In this document: positions 18,245 to 26,688 of the stretch, in pieces
How positions within the stretch are numbered: the first letter of the stretch is position 1
Layout: every line of letters starts with the position of its first letter
Source of the DNA: Phycisphaeraceae bacterium
GTDB lineage: Bacteria > Planctomycetota > Phycisphaerae > Phycisphaerales > UBA1924
NCBI GenBank assembly: GCA_019636795.1
Contig: JAHBWW010000001.1
Coordinates: forward strand, 124,001 to 188,000
Direction of reading: 5' to 3'
Length of the DNA stretch: 64,000 nt
Program-made: the position numbers and the translations under genes
The notes under the pieces: model-generated
What the model saw: only the letters and a program-made list of their open reading frames with translations
Databases searched by the model: none
What the model was told of the DNA's origin: nothing

Positions 18245-18544
18245 TCACGTAGTCCGCGGCTCGTCGGATGATGACTCATCTTCTTCCGGGCGCGCACCTG
18301 TGTCGCGGTAAACCTGTCTCTCCTGGCCATATCGCTCGGGGCTTATGCGCAGGTCGGGCGTCCGGCCTGCAGCGTGGTCGTCGTGCAACTTCTTCAGGAA
18401 CGGCACACACCAACCACACCCCGTGCCCGCGCTCAGACACTCCGAGATCAGCGAAGCAACCGGCGGATCCTCGCGGTTGAGGTAGGTGCGAATCTTGCGC
18501 AGCGACACGCGAAAGCACAGGCAGACATGGTCGTCCGGGTCCAC
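18245..18544 (-). CDS. BFD-like small [2Fe-2S] protein
   Basis: 99 residues. Cys in VCLCF near the N-terminus and GTGCGWC later give the CxC...CxxC pattern of the bacterioferritin-associated ferredoxin/NirB-middle Fer2_BFD family, which binds one [2Fe-2S] cluster. The C-terminal third is acidic and probably disordered. GTG 18544 is chosen: a TACGAT hexamer lies 5 nt upstream. The stop codon directly abuts the sucD stop from the other strand (no gap), so the two transcripts overlap at their ends unless terminated within coding sequence. No bacterioferritin gene is nearby. Confidence 0.8.
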   Translation of the reverse strand: MDPDDHVCLCFRVSLRKIRTYLNREDPPVASLISECLSAGTGCGWCVPFLKKLHDDHAAGRTPDLRISPERYGQERQVYRDTGARPEEDESSSDEPRTT

Positions 18545-18549
18545 GACTG

Positions 18550-18555
18550 ATCGTA
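18550..18555 (-). promoter_or_regulatory. -10-like TACGAT, leaderless start of the [2Fe-2S] protein gene
   Basis: TACGAT on the minus strand, then 5 nt (CAGTC), then GTG 18544. Confidence 0.5.
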
Positions 18556-18580
18556 TCCGGGATTTTGACCCCGACTGGGC

Positions 18581-19069
18581 TCACCGACGACGATGGACAA
18601 GCGCAAGCGCTCCGATGCCAAACAGCACCGCGGAAGCGGGAGATGGAATCAAGTAGATCTGCCCGCGCACTTCGCCTGCCGGATGTGCTGTCGTATGGAA
18701 GTTGACGTAGAGCCGACCAGCGAAAAGTTCATCGACCATTGCAGCGGGAACATTGTTCCAAGTGGCACTTCCGACCAGAGGCCACGTTCCATCGGGGTTG
18801 CTGAAATGGAACACGATCGGGCCATTGCTTCCCTCAGCAGCATTGTGAATGTGCGCGCCGGGCGTAGCAGGCGTTCCGATGAGGTTGTCCGTGATGCTCC
18901 AGTCGAACGAATATGTATTCGCGACTGAGTCGTACTGCCCGAAGCTCACCCCGGTTGCTGGGCTCGGGGTGTTATCTTGAGCCCCGTCAATGTGAGCCAC
19001 AAAGTGAAAAATTGAAGCCTGTGCCCCACCAACCAACCCGCAAACCGCAACAAGAACTGCACCGCGCAT
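18581..19069 (-). CDS. Secreted CHRD-domain protein with C-terminal sorting-type tail
   Basis: 162 residues. Signal peptide MRGAVLVAVCGLVGGAQA, then one CHRD (chordin-like) domain recognised by GAHIHNAAEGSNGPIVFHF and LYVNFHTTAHPAGEVRGQIY. The end IPSPASAVLFGIGALALVHR plus two more Arg is a PEP-CTERM-like tail: Pro-rich turn, hydrophobic helix, basic end. That suggests export, membrane retention and processing by an exosortase-type enzyme, which is not in this window. ATG 19069 is preferred, with AGGAG 6 nt upstream; ATG 19075 overlaps the ribosome site. Confidence 0.85.
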   Translation of the reverse strand: MRGAVLVAVCGLVGGAQASIFHFVAHIDGAQDNTPSPATGVSFGQYDSVANTYSFDWSITDNLIGTPATPGAHIHNAAEGSNGPIVFHFSNPDGTWPLVGSATWNNVPAAMVDELFAGRLYVNFHTTAHPAGEVRGQIYLIPSPASAVLFGIGALALVHRRR

Positions 19070-19193
19070 GATCATCTCCTTTTCTCCATAGCCCACTTGT
19101 TGAAACACCGTTCGCACACTGTGCGCTCGCTTGGGGAAAATGCCAGTCATCCGCCGACTTAATCGCACGCTTACACACCACTATGGGGGGATA

Positions 19194-19958
19194 TCACCCG
19201 ATTGTGTTGAGAAGGTCGATGACTCCTTCGGCCAGCGCACGCGTGGCGACCATGTCTGCGTGAGGCTTGAGTTCGCTCGCAGCGTTGGCGGGGCAGCCGA
19301 ACCAGGCGACGCGCTCGCGAATCGCAAGGTCGCCGAGGGTGTCGCCGATGCCCGCGAGGCGGGCCGGGTCGAGGCGGTAACGCTCGATCAGCTGGTCGAT
19401 GGCCGATCCCTTGCTGACGTGCGCAAGGTCGCAGTTGATGCACGTCCATGTCATGGAAACACGCAGGGGCCACGCATGGCCAGCGATCAAGTCGCGCAGC
19501 ATCGGCACGATCTCGCGCTCGAGGTATGACACATCGACATGAAAGATCGTCACGGCAGCAGATTTGCCAAGCTGAAGATAACAGCCCCTCGGGCCGAGCT
19601 CGATCTCGACCCATCGCTCAAGATCGCGGATCACCTCGCGATCGCCACGCGTGATGGCCGGGTTCATCTCCCAGCGGTGTGCCGCAAAATCGTAGAACCA
19701 GACCCCGTTCTCACAGATTGCAGGCAGCGATGAACAACCCAACAGTCGGCACACGGCTTCGGCGTAGGGCTGTGGGCGGCCGGTGCACGGAACCAACACG
19801 GGGCGATCATGCTGGGCTTGCGCCCTGGCGTTGTACGCAGCAATCTCGACCAGTGCTGCGACATCGGCTGGTGATGAGTCCTCGGGCATCAAGCAGCCAT
19901 CAACGTCACAGAAAACCACGTCGTAGCGGCGCGAAGAGTTGGATTGGGTCGGCTGCAC
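19194..19958 (-). CDS. HAD-superfamily phosphatase (Cof/sucrose-phosphatase type)
   Basis: 254 residues from GTG 19958. Motif I FCDVDGCLMP (nucleophile Asp and acid/base Asp), motif II Thr in LVPCTGRPQP, a Lys in SKGSAIDQL, and motif IV GIGDTLGDLAI are all in order, with a C2-type cap between motifs II and III. The family contains sugar- and glycerate-phosphate phosphatases; the substrate cannot be read from sequence. The start is chosen because TACGAT lies 6 nt upstream of GTG 19958; an upstream ATG at 20015 would add 19 poorly conserved residues and has no ribosome site. Divergent from the DUF4097-like lipoprotein gene. Confidence 0.8.
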   Translation of the reverse strand: MQPTQSNSSRRYDVVFCDVDGCLMPEDSSPADVAALVEIAAYNARAQAQHDRPVLVPCTGRPQPYAEAVCRLLGCSSLPAICENGVWFYDFAAHRWEMNPAITRGDREVIRDLERWVEIELGPRGCYLQLGKSAAVTIFHVDVSYLEREIVPMLRDLIAGHAWPLRVSMTWTCINCDLAHVSKGSAIDQLIERYRLDPARLAGIGDTLGDLAIRERVAWFGCPANAASELKPHADMVATRALAEGVIDLLNTIG

Positions 19959-19964
19959 GGGTCG

Positions 19965-19970
19965 ATCGTA
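19965..19970 (-). promoter_or_regulatory. -10-like TACGAT, leaderless start of the HAD phosphatase gene
   Basis: TACGAT on the minus strand, 6 nt (CGACCC), then GTG 19958. Confidence 0.5.
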
Positions 19971-20047
19971 GCGGCGCAAGCGAAATCGGAATGCCTTGAT
20001 TACTACTACTATCAATACTCGGCAGGGTTGGCAAGAAGGAGATGCTC

Positions 20048-20923
20048 ATGGTTTTGCTCTCGCGTTTGGCAGCGTCTGTATTAACAATCGTTGTCCTTGT
20101 ATATGCCGCCGGCTGTGGTGGACAGACCCAGGCTCGCTTCGAGCGCACGGACGAACTGCGCAGCCCCGCCACGCCCGCTCCATCTCTCGAGGTCCGCACA
20201 ACAAACGGATCTGTCCGTGTTGAACAGGTTCTGGGCGACGAGATCGTTGTGGTTGCACACTTTCGCATGCAGACGCAAGAGAGGCTCGACGCCGTCAGTG
20301 CGATCGTGCATCGCGAAGACGACCATGTTTCCATCAACGTGCAATGGCCCGACGACAAGCGGCACGGCAGCGAATCTTGCTCGTTCATCGTGCAGTTGCC
20401 AGAAGCCAGGAAGGTCACGCTGGTGTCATCCAACGGCGCGCTGCATGTCGAAAATCTCGGGCACGATCTGGACCTGACCACCAGCAATGGCCGCATCACC
20501 GCTTCGGGATTCTCCGGCAACGTCAAGGCCCGCAGCAGCAACGGCGCGATCACGCTCACCGGGTTCGATGGCAATGCGACCGCAAGAACCAGCAACGGGC
20601 GCATCGAGATTGTCGAGGCTGGCGGAAGCGTGAGTGCAACGTCGTCGAATGGATCGGTGAATCTGTCGCTGACTGATGCAAGTGCCGGGCCGGTCAGTGC
20701 GACAACCTCCAACGGCAGCATCACTCTGGAATTTGGCCCCGCGCTGGCGGGTTCGCTCGCAGCGTCAACATCCAACGGCTCGATTTCCGTGTTCGGTCTT
20801 GAGCAGACGGGCGACATCACGACCAAGGCGCGGAACCTGAGCGTCAATCTGGGCGAGTCGGCGAATGCCGAGCCTTCGAAGTTGAGCACGTCCAACGGCA
20901 AGATCACGATTCGCAAACGCTGA
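20048..20923 (+). CDS. DUF4097-like lipoprotein with SNG-repeat beta structure
   Basis: 291 residues. Signal peptide with lipobox VLVYAAGC, so probably a lipoprotein anchored at the first mature Cys. From residue 55 on it shows about eight repeats of (T/S)-(T/S)-SNG-(X)-(I/V) spaced 17-25 residues (TTNGSV, SSNGAL, TSNGRI, SSNGAI, TSNGRI, SSNGSV, TSNGSI, TSNGSI, TSNGKI), the pattern of DUF4097/DUF4098 putative adhesin beta-solenoids. Role unknown; surface or periplasmic scaffold is plausible. ATG 20048 is taken because AAGGAG at 20036-20041 is spaced 6 nt from it; ATG 20042 is too close to the site. Confidence 0.75.
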   Translation: MVLLSRLAASVLTIVVLVYAAGCGGQTQARFERTDELRSPATPAPSLEVRTTNGSVRVEQVLGDEIVVVAHFRMQTQERLDAVSAIVHREDDHVSINVQWPDDKRHGSESCSFIVQLPEARKVTLVSSNGALHVENLGHDLDLTTSNGRITASGFSGNVKARSSNGAITLTGFDGNATARTSNGRIEIVEAGGSVSATSSNGSVNLSLTDASAGPVSATTSNGSITLEFGPALAGSLAASTSNGSISVFGLEQTGDITTKARNLSVNLGESANAEPSKLSTSNGKITIRKR

Positions 20924-20958
20924 CCATGAACGGAACATCGGGCAGCACATGGGGCGGC

Positions 20959-20964
20959 TAGGCT
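20959..20964 (+). promoter_or_regulatory. -10-like TAGGCT, leaderless start of the glycosyltransferase operon
   Basis: TAGGCT, then 7 nt (CATCGAC), then ATG 20972, with no ribosome site. Confidence 0.5.
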
Positions 20965-20971
20965 CATCGAC

Positions 20972-22219
20972 ATGACGTCCAGCCTCGCGTCCATTCCGCT
21001 GCCGACCGCGATTGTGCTCATGATCCTGACTCTCGGGTCGATCGGGCTGCTGGTCTACTGGAGCGTCGCGCTCGTGCATGCGGCGGGTACTTTGGCGGGC
21101 CTTCCGACCGCCGGGAGCGCCCTGGGCCGCGAGTCGCCCGCTCGACATCGCGTGTGCATGATCGTGCCCGCTCACAACGAGGCTTCGAACATCGGAGCAC
21201 TTGTGGCATCAATGCGCGCCCAAAATGACGCATCGGCGAGATTCGTACTCGCTCTTGATCGATGCACCGACGACACCGAAAGCATCGCCCGCGCAGCGAT
21301 CGGAGACGATGATCGCTTCGAGATTGTGTTGATTGATTCCTGCCCGCCGGAGTGGGCAGGAAAGGTGCATGCGGCGTGGTCGGGCGCAAGCCGATCGCGG
21401 GCTGCTGCGGACGCTGACCTGCTTGTGTTTTCGGACGCGGACTGCTCATTTCATCCCGAGTGTCTGCGGGCGTGCGCTGTGTTGCTCGATGAGCGCAGGC
21501 TGGACATGCTCAGCCTGCTCAGCACCCTCTCGACACGACACTGGTTCGAAAAGGTCGCACAGCCAGCCGCAACACTCGAACTGATGCGGCAGTACCCGCT
21601 CTTACGCGCCAATCACGAAGGTGATCGGCAGAGGCCATTCGCAAACGGGCAATTCATGATGTTCCGCGCCTCAGCGTACCGCGAGATCGGCGGGCACGAA
21701 GCGGTGCGAGAGGCACTGCTCGAAGACATTGCGTTTGCAAGGCTGCTTGCGCGGGCTGGCCTCCGAACCGGGCTTCTGCTCGCGGGGGAAGCGATGTCTT
21801 GCCGCATGTATGACACATGGGGTCAGTTCCGCGAGGGTTGGAAGCGGATCTACATCGAGGCAGCCAACCGCAAGTCGCGCAGGCTTGTGCACGCGTCATT
21901 GGTGGCTCGCTCGACAGGAACCGCACTTCCTCTGTGTGGCGTGTTGTGCCTGGCGATGGGGCTTGGGATTGATGGGGGCTGGGATCCGCTGCGCGTTGCG
22001 GCGATTGCGTTCGCCGGTGCCGGACTTCTTGTATGGCTCGCCGCGCTGCTTGTGGCGGCAAAGGCCGGGCGATCGCCGCTGTGGGCTATTGTTTGTCACC
22101 CGATAGGGTCGTGGCTGGTTGGCGGGATTCTGGCCCGGGCGGGCAAGGAGCTGGCGAGAGGCGTCCCGACGCGGTGGGGTGGACGGCAGTACGTCCTCAA
22201 GGATCGGTCGCAGACATGA
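20972..22219 (+). CDS. Membrane glycosyltransferase family 2, HpnB-like
   Basis: 415 residues. N-terminal membrane helix (residues 10-35), then a GT-A domain: VCMIVPAHNEASNIG, the metal-binding FSDADCSF, acceptor-side LLEDIAFARLLARAG, and QFREGWKR in place of the QxxRW motif. Two or three helices at the C-terminus (about 315-380). The layout matches hopene-associated glycosyltransferases (HpnB), which act on lipid carriers at the inner membrane, but no hopanoid genes lie nearby, so the acceptor is uncertain. The stop overlaps the ATG of the exbD-like gene (ATGA), making this the first gene of an operon that runs towards nfeD and floA. Confidence 0.8.
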   Translation: MTSSLASIPLPTAIVLMILTLGSIGLLVYWSVALVHAAGTLAGLPTAGSALGRESPARHRVCMIVPAHNEASNIGALVASMRAQNDASARFVLALDRCTDDTESIARAAIGDDDRFEIVLIDSCPPEWAGKVHAAWSGASRSRAAADADLLVFSDADCSFHPECLRACAVLLDERRLDMLSLLSTLSTRHWFEKVAQPAATLELMRQYPLLRANHEGDRQRPFANGQFMMFRASAYREIGGHEAVREALLEDIAFARLLARAGLRTGLLLAGEAMSCRMYDTWGQFREGWKRIYIEAANRKSRRLVHASLVARSTGTALPLCGVLCLAMGLGIDGGWDPLRVAAIAFAGAGLLVWLAALLVAAKAGRSPLWAIVCHPIGSWLVGGILARAGKELARGVPTRWGGRQYVLKDRSQT

Positions 22220-22635
22220 TTCGGTTTCGTCGCACAAGTCCGGATGTTCGGTTGGAGATGACGCCCTTGATCGACGTCATCTTTCTGCTGCTCACGTTCT
22301 TTATCTTCTCGCTTGTATTGCTCGTGCGGGCTGATGTTCTTGACATCAAACTGCCCTCGATCAACACCGGCGACAAGCCGAGCGGCACAAACATTACCAT
22401 TGTGCTCGACAATCAGGGGTCTCTGTTCTTCGAGGGCGAACCGATCGAGCTCGAAGCTCTGGCTGAGGCGATTCGGGCACGGCGTGAAGTTGCAGTCGAT
22501 GCCGCACTGCTCATCGCGGCTGACCGGGAGGGTGCGTCGGGCAGGCTCATTGAACTGGTGGCGTATCTCTCTCGCGAAGGACTCGGAGATTTCAGCCTTA
22601 TCGGTGTGCAACCCCCGCCCGCGCCTGCGGAATAA
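22216..22635 (+). CDS. ExbD/TolR-family protein
   Basis: 139 residues. One N-terminal membrane helix with the functional Asp in LEMTPLIDVIFLLLTFFIFS, then a periplasmic domain. ExbD/TolR proteins work with an ExbB/TolQ channel to use the proton gradient, but no exbB lies beside this one (an ExbB-ExbD-ExbD set is at 43609-45172). ATG 22216 overlaps the stop of the glycosyltransferase gene, so the two are co-translated. Alone in an operon with NfeD and FloA it may serve a different partner. Confidence 0.88.
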   Translation: MIRFRRTSPDVRLEMTPLIDVIFLLLTFFIFSLVLLVRADVLDIKLPSINTGDKPSGTNITIVLDNQGSLFFEGEPIELEALAEAIRARREVAVDAALLIAADREGASGRLIELVAYLSREGLGDFSLIGVQPPPAPAE

Positions 22636-22696
22636 CGGAGTGGTTTCACAGTTCGTCGCGGCGGTCGCGATCAGTCCCCGTATACTCAATGTGACC

Positions 22697-24517
22697 ATGC
22701 ACATACGCCCGAACCAACCTTTCAGCCCCCGCTTCTTTCGACGCGTGCTTCTGGCTTGCACGGTGATCTGTTCGACGATCCTGGCGGCCTTCGAGCCCGA
22801 CTCGGCCCCGCCCCGCGCAATCCCTGCTGCTCGCCAGGCGAGCAACGTCGCGGTCATCACGATCAGCGGGATGATCGATGGCGTCACGACATACAGCGTC
22901 AAGCGCCGAATCGAACGCGCACACGCCGCCGGGGCCAATGCCATTGTCTTCGAGATCGATTCCGAAGGCGGCGAACTTGGCGCGGTCCTTGATCTCTCGA
23001 GCGCAATCAAACTCAGTCCCGTGCCAAATACTGTGGCGTGGATTCATTCGAAGGCCTACTCGGGCGGCGCGATCATCGCCATCGCCTGCCGCGAAATCGT
23101 CGTCTCGCCCAGCGCAGCCATGGGCGACGCGTTTCCAGTCACGATCGGGCGCCGACAACAAGGACAAGGCATCGGATTGCGAGGTCTTACGCCCGACGAA
23201 CGGACCAAGCTCCTGCCGCCGTTGCTCGCCGACGTGGTCGATTCGGCCCGGCGCAGCGGGTTTGACGAGTATCTGGTTCAGGCGATCGTGATCGATGGCG
23301 TCGAGTTGTGGTATGTCGAATCGCGCGAGACCGGACAGCGCTTCGCGATCAATCAGGCCGAGTTCGAGCGGGTGTTCATGCGCGATGCGCCGCGCGATAT
23401 GCCGATGATTCCGCGTGTGACCAATGCTCGCACGCCGGCCGCGACCGCCCCCGCCACGGAGGATTCTCCGGGCACCCCAATAAGTCGCGAACTGCAGTTC
23501 CAGCCGGCCGCCCCAGGCCTCACCGATCTGCGTACCGCTGTTTCAGATCGTCTGAGCGAAGAAAGCACCCGCCCGGTCTTTGATGAGAGCCAACAGGGGC
23601 GATGGAACTATGTCGGCTATGTTGCCGACGGCAGCGCACCGATCGTGATGTCGACTGCCCAGATGCAACAACTCGGATTTGCGGCTTCTGTCATTGGCAG
23701 CGACAGCGAACTGCTGGCCTTCTTTGGGGCGACGTCGCTCGTTCGCCTCGATGAGTCATGGTCGGAGCGATCGTCACGGTTTCTGACAAGCATGGTTGTG
23801 CGCGGCATTCTTGTTGCGGTCTTTCTGCTCGCGCTGTTTATCGAGATGACGAGTCCGGGCATGATTCTGCCCGGTGCGATTGCCGTGGCTGCGGGGTTTC
23901 TCCTGATCGCGCCGCCCGTCGTCATCGGAATGGCGGGTTGGTGGGAGATCGGAGCCATTGTCCTGGGCATCGCACTCATCGCCATCGAAATCTTTGTGTT
24001 GCCCGGTTTTGGTTTCTTTGGTGTGGTCGGGTTTGTCGCGCTCTTTGGCGGATTGATCGGAACGTTCATTCCCAACAACGCCGGCATGTTCCCCGGATCT
24101 AACTCGGCAGCACGCGAAGCCTTCACGGGCATGATCACGATCGTGCTGGGGGCGCTGACGGCCGGGATTGGGATGTACTTCGTCTCGAAGCACTTTGGCA
24201 CAATTCCATTCCTCAATCGATTGATCCTGACCGCGCAAACCGACAACGATGAGCCTGTGCCGCTCGTTGCCATGATGGACCTTGATACCTCAGGCCAGGT
24301 ACGCGTTGGTGACGAAGGCGTGGCCGCGACCAATCTCAAGCCCGTGGGGCAGGCAGAAATCGGGGATCATCTTGTCGATGTGACAGCAGATCTGGGATTC
24401 ATCGCCGCTGGAACACCCATCAGGGTTGTCGGGGTCGATGCCTGGCGCGTTCTGGTCGAGGCGACCGGCGAGCCCCCCGCGACCACCGAACCTACGCATG
24501 GAGATCTTCCGGCATGA
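22697..24517 (+). CDS. Long NfeD protein: membrane serine protease of the ClpP class
   Basis: 606 residues. Signal-like N-terminal helix, then a ClpP/SppA-like protease domain (VAVITISGMIDGVT, EIDSEGGELGAV, catalytic-Ser region SKAYSGGAIIAIACREIVVS, MGDAFPV). After a Pro/Ala-rich linker come four to six membrane helices (about 380-500) and a C-terminal OB-fold NfeD domain (GVAATNLKPVGQAEIGDHLV). This is the full-length NfeD1 arrangement, which works with flotillin-like proteins. A TATACT hexamer sits 4 nt before GTG 22691 and 10 nt before ATG 22697, so the true start may be the GTG. The stop overlaps the next nfeD ATG (ATGA). Confidence 0.9.
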   Translation: MHIRPNQPFSPRFFRRVLLACTVICSTILAAFEPDSAPPRAIPAARQASNVAVITISGMIDGVTTYSVKRRIERAHAAGANAIVFEIDSEGGELGAVLDLSSAIKLSPVPNTVAWIHSKAYSGGAIIAIACREIVVSPSAAMGDAFPVTIGRRQQGQGIGLRGLTPDERTKLLPPLLADVVDSARRSGFDEYLVQAIVIDGVELWYVESRETGQRFAINQAEFERVFMRDAPRDMPMIPRVTNARTPAATAPATEDSPGTPISRELQFQPAAPGLTDLRTAVSDRLSEESTRPVFDESQQGRWNYVGYVADGSAPIVMSTAQMQQLGFAASVIGSDSELLAFFGATSLVRLDESWSERSSRFLTSMVVRGILVAVFLLALFIEMTSPGMILPGAIAVAAGFLLIAPPVVIGMAGWWEIGAIVLGIALIAIEIFVLPGFGFFGVVGFVALFGGLIGTFIPNNAGMFPGSNSAAREAFTGMITIVLGALTAGIGMYFVSKHFGTIPFLNRLILTAQTDNDEPVPLVAMMDLDTSGQVRVGDEGVAATNLKPVGQAEIGDHLVDVTADLGFIAAGTPIRVVGVDAWRVLVEATGEPPATTEPTHGDLPA

Positions 24518-25032
24518 CCGAAGCGTTGCTCTACGCGGGCATCGGCCTGCTTGCTATTTCCATCCTGCTGATCGTCGTCGAGGCGTTCATTCCCTCGGGC
24601 GGGATCATCGGCACAGTTGCCATCCTCGTCGCGATCGCGGGTGTCGTTGCGTTGTTTCGCTACGACGTGCGATGGGGCTTTGCGGGCGCGCTGAGCGTTC
24701 TGGTGCTCGGGCCAACAACATTTTTCTTTGCGTTGTCGCTCCTCCCTTCGACGCCGTTTGGTCGCAGGCTGATCGGCGAAGCGACCGAAGAACAGGTCGC
24801 CGAGCAGATGGAGCAGGAACGCCGCATCGTCGAGCAATACGAAGTGCTCGTCGGGCGCGAAGGCGTGGCCATCACGGACCTGAGACCCGTGGGGCAGGTT
24901 CGCATTGATGCTCAGCGTTACGAAGCACTGGCCGAGGGGGCGCTGATCGATGCGGGCTCGCCGGTGCGTGTCGTTTCGGCTCGTCCGAACCAGATCAAGG
25001 TCCGAGCGGTGCGCAACCCCCGGACGAACTAG
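24514..25032 (+). CDS. Short NfeD protein (membrane helices plus OB fold)
   Basis: 172 residues. N-terminal three to four membrane helices (LLYAGIGLLAISILLIVVEA near residue 5-25, then SGGIIGTVAILVAIAGVVAL) and an OB-fold domain with GREGVAITDLRPVGQVRID. It lacks the protease domain of the upstream NfeD, with which it overlaps by 4 bp. In Bacillus a short NfeD partners FloA/FloT; the floA gene follows here 42 bp downstream. Predicted to bridge the NfeD protease and flotillin in membrane microdomains. Confidence 0.88.
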   Translation: MTEALLYAGIGLLAISILLIVVEAFIPSGGIIGTVAILVAIAGVVALFRYDVRWGFAGALSVLVLGPTTFFFALSLLPSTPFGRRLIGEATEEQVAEQMEQERRIVEQYEVLVGREGVAITDLRPVGQVRIDAQRYEALAEGALIDAGSPVRVVSARPNQIKVRAVRNPRTN

Positions 25033-25074
25033 AATGACCTTCGCGGATCACCCTGATTCAGGAGTTGCTCGACC

Positions 25075-26076
25075 ATGTCAGACACTATTTGGTGGATTCT
25101 CGGGATCATCGTCGGACTTGTGGCGATTGTCATCTTCTTCTCGATCTTCCAGTTCCTGGGCTTGTGGTTTCAGGCCTTGCTGTCGGGTGCTCGAGTTTCG
25201 CTGATCGACATCATCGCCATGCGCTTCCGCAAGGTCGATACTCGGGCGGTGGTCCTGAGCCGCATCCGTGCCGTCAAAGCCGGTATCGCGGCTTCAACAA
25301 ACCAGCTCGAAACGCACTATCTGGCAGGCGGGCGGATTGTCAACGTCGTCAACGCACTCATCGCTGCCAAGCGCGCCCGCATCGATCTCGACTGGGACAC
25401 CGCCTGCTCGATCGATCTGGCCGGCCGCGACATCTTCGACGCTGTGAATACATCGGTCAATCCGAAAGTTATCGACTGCCCGAACGTGGCGATGGGCCGT
25501 ACGACCATCGACGCCGTGGCAAAGGACGGCATCCAGCTCAAGGCCCGCGCCCGGGTCACGGTGCGGACCAATCTCGCCCGCCTCATCGGCGGTGCGACCG
25601 AAGAAACGATCATTGCTCGCGTCGGCGAGGGTATCGTGTCCGCCATCGGCTCGGCTGAAAGTCATAAGCAGGTGCTGGAGAATCCGGACCGGATCTCCAA
25701 GGCTGTGATGGCGCGTGGCCTCGATGGCGGAACGGCGTACGAAATTCTGTCCATCGACATCGCAGATATCGACGTCGGGGACAATATCGGCGCGAAGCTT
25801 CAGGGCGATCAGGCCGAGGCTGACAAGCGAAAAGCCCAGGCCGAAGCCGAAAAACGCCGTGCGATGGCTGTTGCGCAAGAGCAGGAGTTCAAAGCCGAAA
25901 TCGAGAAAAACCGCGCCATTGTGGTGCTTGCCGAGGCCGAGGTTCCCAAGGCCATGGCCGATGCGTTCCGCTCGGGCAATATGGGCATCATGGATTACTA
26001 CCGCATGCGCAACATCGTCGCCGATACCTCGATGCGCAAGTCCATCGCCGGCGATACGGAAAGCGAACGCCGCTAA
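25075..26076 (+). CDS. floA: Flotillin-like protein FloA
   Basis: 333 residues, the usual FloA length (Bacillus YqfA 331). N-terminal membrane-inserted hairpin ([20 protein letters not shown]), then a conserved SPFH-like core ([63 protein letters not shown]) and an Ala/Glu/Lys-rich coiled coil from about 240 ([20 protein letters not shown]). FloA scaffolds fluid membrane domains. A good AGGAG precedes the ATG. The nfeD-nfeD-floA order is the classic arrangement. Confidence 0.95.
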   Translation: MSDTIWWILGIIVGLVAIVIFFSIFQFLGLWFQALLSGARVSLIDIIAMRFRKVDTRAVVLSRIRAVKAGIAASTNQLETHYLAGGRIVNVVNALIAAKRARIDLDWDTACSIDLAGRDIFDAVNTSVNPKVIDCPNVAMGRTTIDAVAKDGIQLKARARVTVRTNLARLIGGATEETIIARVGEGIVSAIGSAESHKQVLENPDRISKAVMARGLDGGTAYEILSIDIADIDVGDNIGAKLQGDQAEADKRKAQAEAEKRRAMAVAQEQEFKAEIEKNRAIVVLAEAEVPKAMADAFRSGNMGIMDYYRMRNIVADTSMRKSIAGDTESERR

Positions 26077-26082
26077 GAAGTC

Positions 26083-26688
26083 TCAGTCCCGCTTGCTTGC
26101 TTTCTGGGCGCGGTCGAGCAGCCGCTTGACGCGCGCTTGTCGTGCTTCGTCGTTGAACCAGATCGATGTATCGCGTCGCGCTTCGGCCAGAACCTGTGCA
26201 TCATCGGGCGCGGCTGCAATCGTCGGCTCATATCGCATGGAAATGCGTGTCGCAAGGGCTGTCTCCACTCGATGGTCCGCTCGCCGTTGTTCGGCCGCCT
26301 CGTCAGGCCCACCAAGTCCAAGCGATTCGAGCAGCCATGGCGGAGGTTCGCCGATCACATACATGGTCCCGGCTGGAATCTTCGCCTGAGTGCCATAAGG
26401 CGAGTCGATGTACTGCGAGCGATCGAAGATTGCGGTCAGCCCGCCGCTGCGCCGCGCGAAAAGATCGCCATCAATCCCCTTCAACTGATACACGCGATCC
26501 CAGTCGTCGGGCGAGCGCAGGTCAAAGCCTTCAAGACGCAGGCTTGCTGTCAGAGGCCCGACGTCGGAATACCCGGCATCAACCGACCTGTCAAAGTTCC
26601 ACCCCGAAGCACGGTCGCGTTCGAACTGTCCGCAGGCAGTCGAGGCTGCGAGCGCAACGCCACACGCAACCATCAAACGTCGGCTCAT
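26083..26688 (-). CDS. Secreted protein of unknown function
   Basis: 201 residues with a signal peptide (MSRRLMVACGVALAASTACG; the Cys near residue 19 may be a weak lipobox). The mature part has no motif I recognise; it contains PPPWLLESLGLGGPDEAAEQ and an Arg/Lys-rich C-terminus. Its ATG overlaps the stop of the TonB-like gene upstream (ATGA), so it is probably expressed with it and may act in the same envelope process. It converges with floA, separated by 6 bp. Confidence 0.6.
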   Translation of the reverse strand: MSRRLMVACGVALAASTACGQFERDRASGWNFDRSVDAGYSDVGPLTASLRLEGFDLRSPDDWDRVYQLKGIDGDLFARRSGGLTAIFDRSQYIDSPYGTQAKIPAGTMYVIGEPPPWLLESLGLGGPDEAAEQRRADHRVETALATRISMRYEPTIAAAPDDAQVLAEARRDTSIWFNDEARQARVKRLLDRAQKASKRD

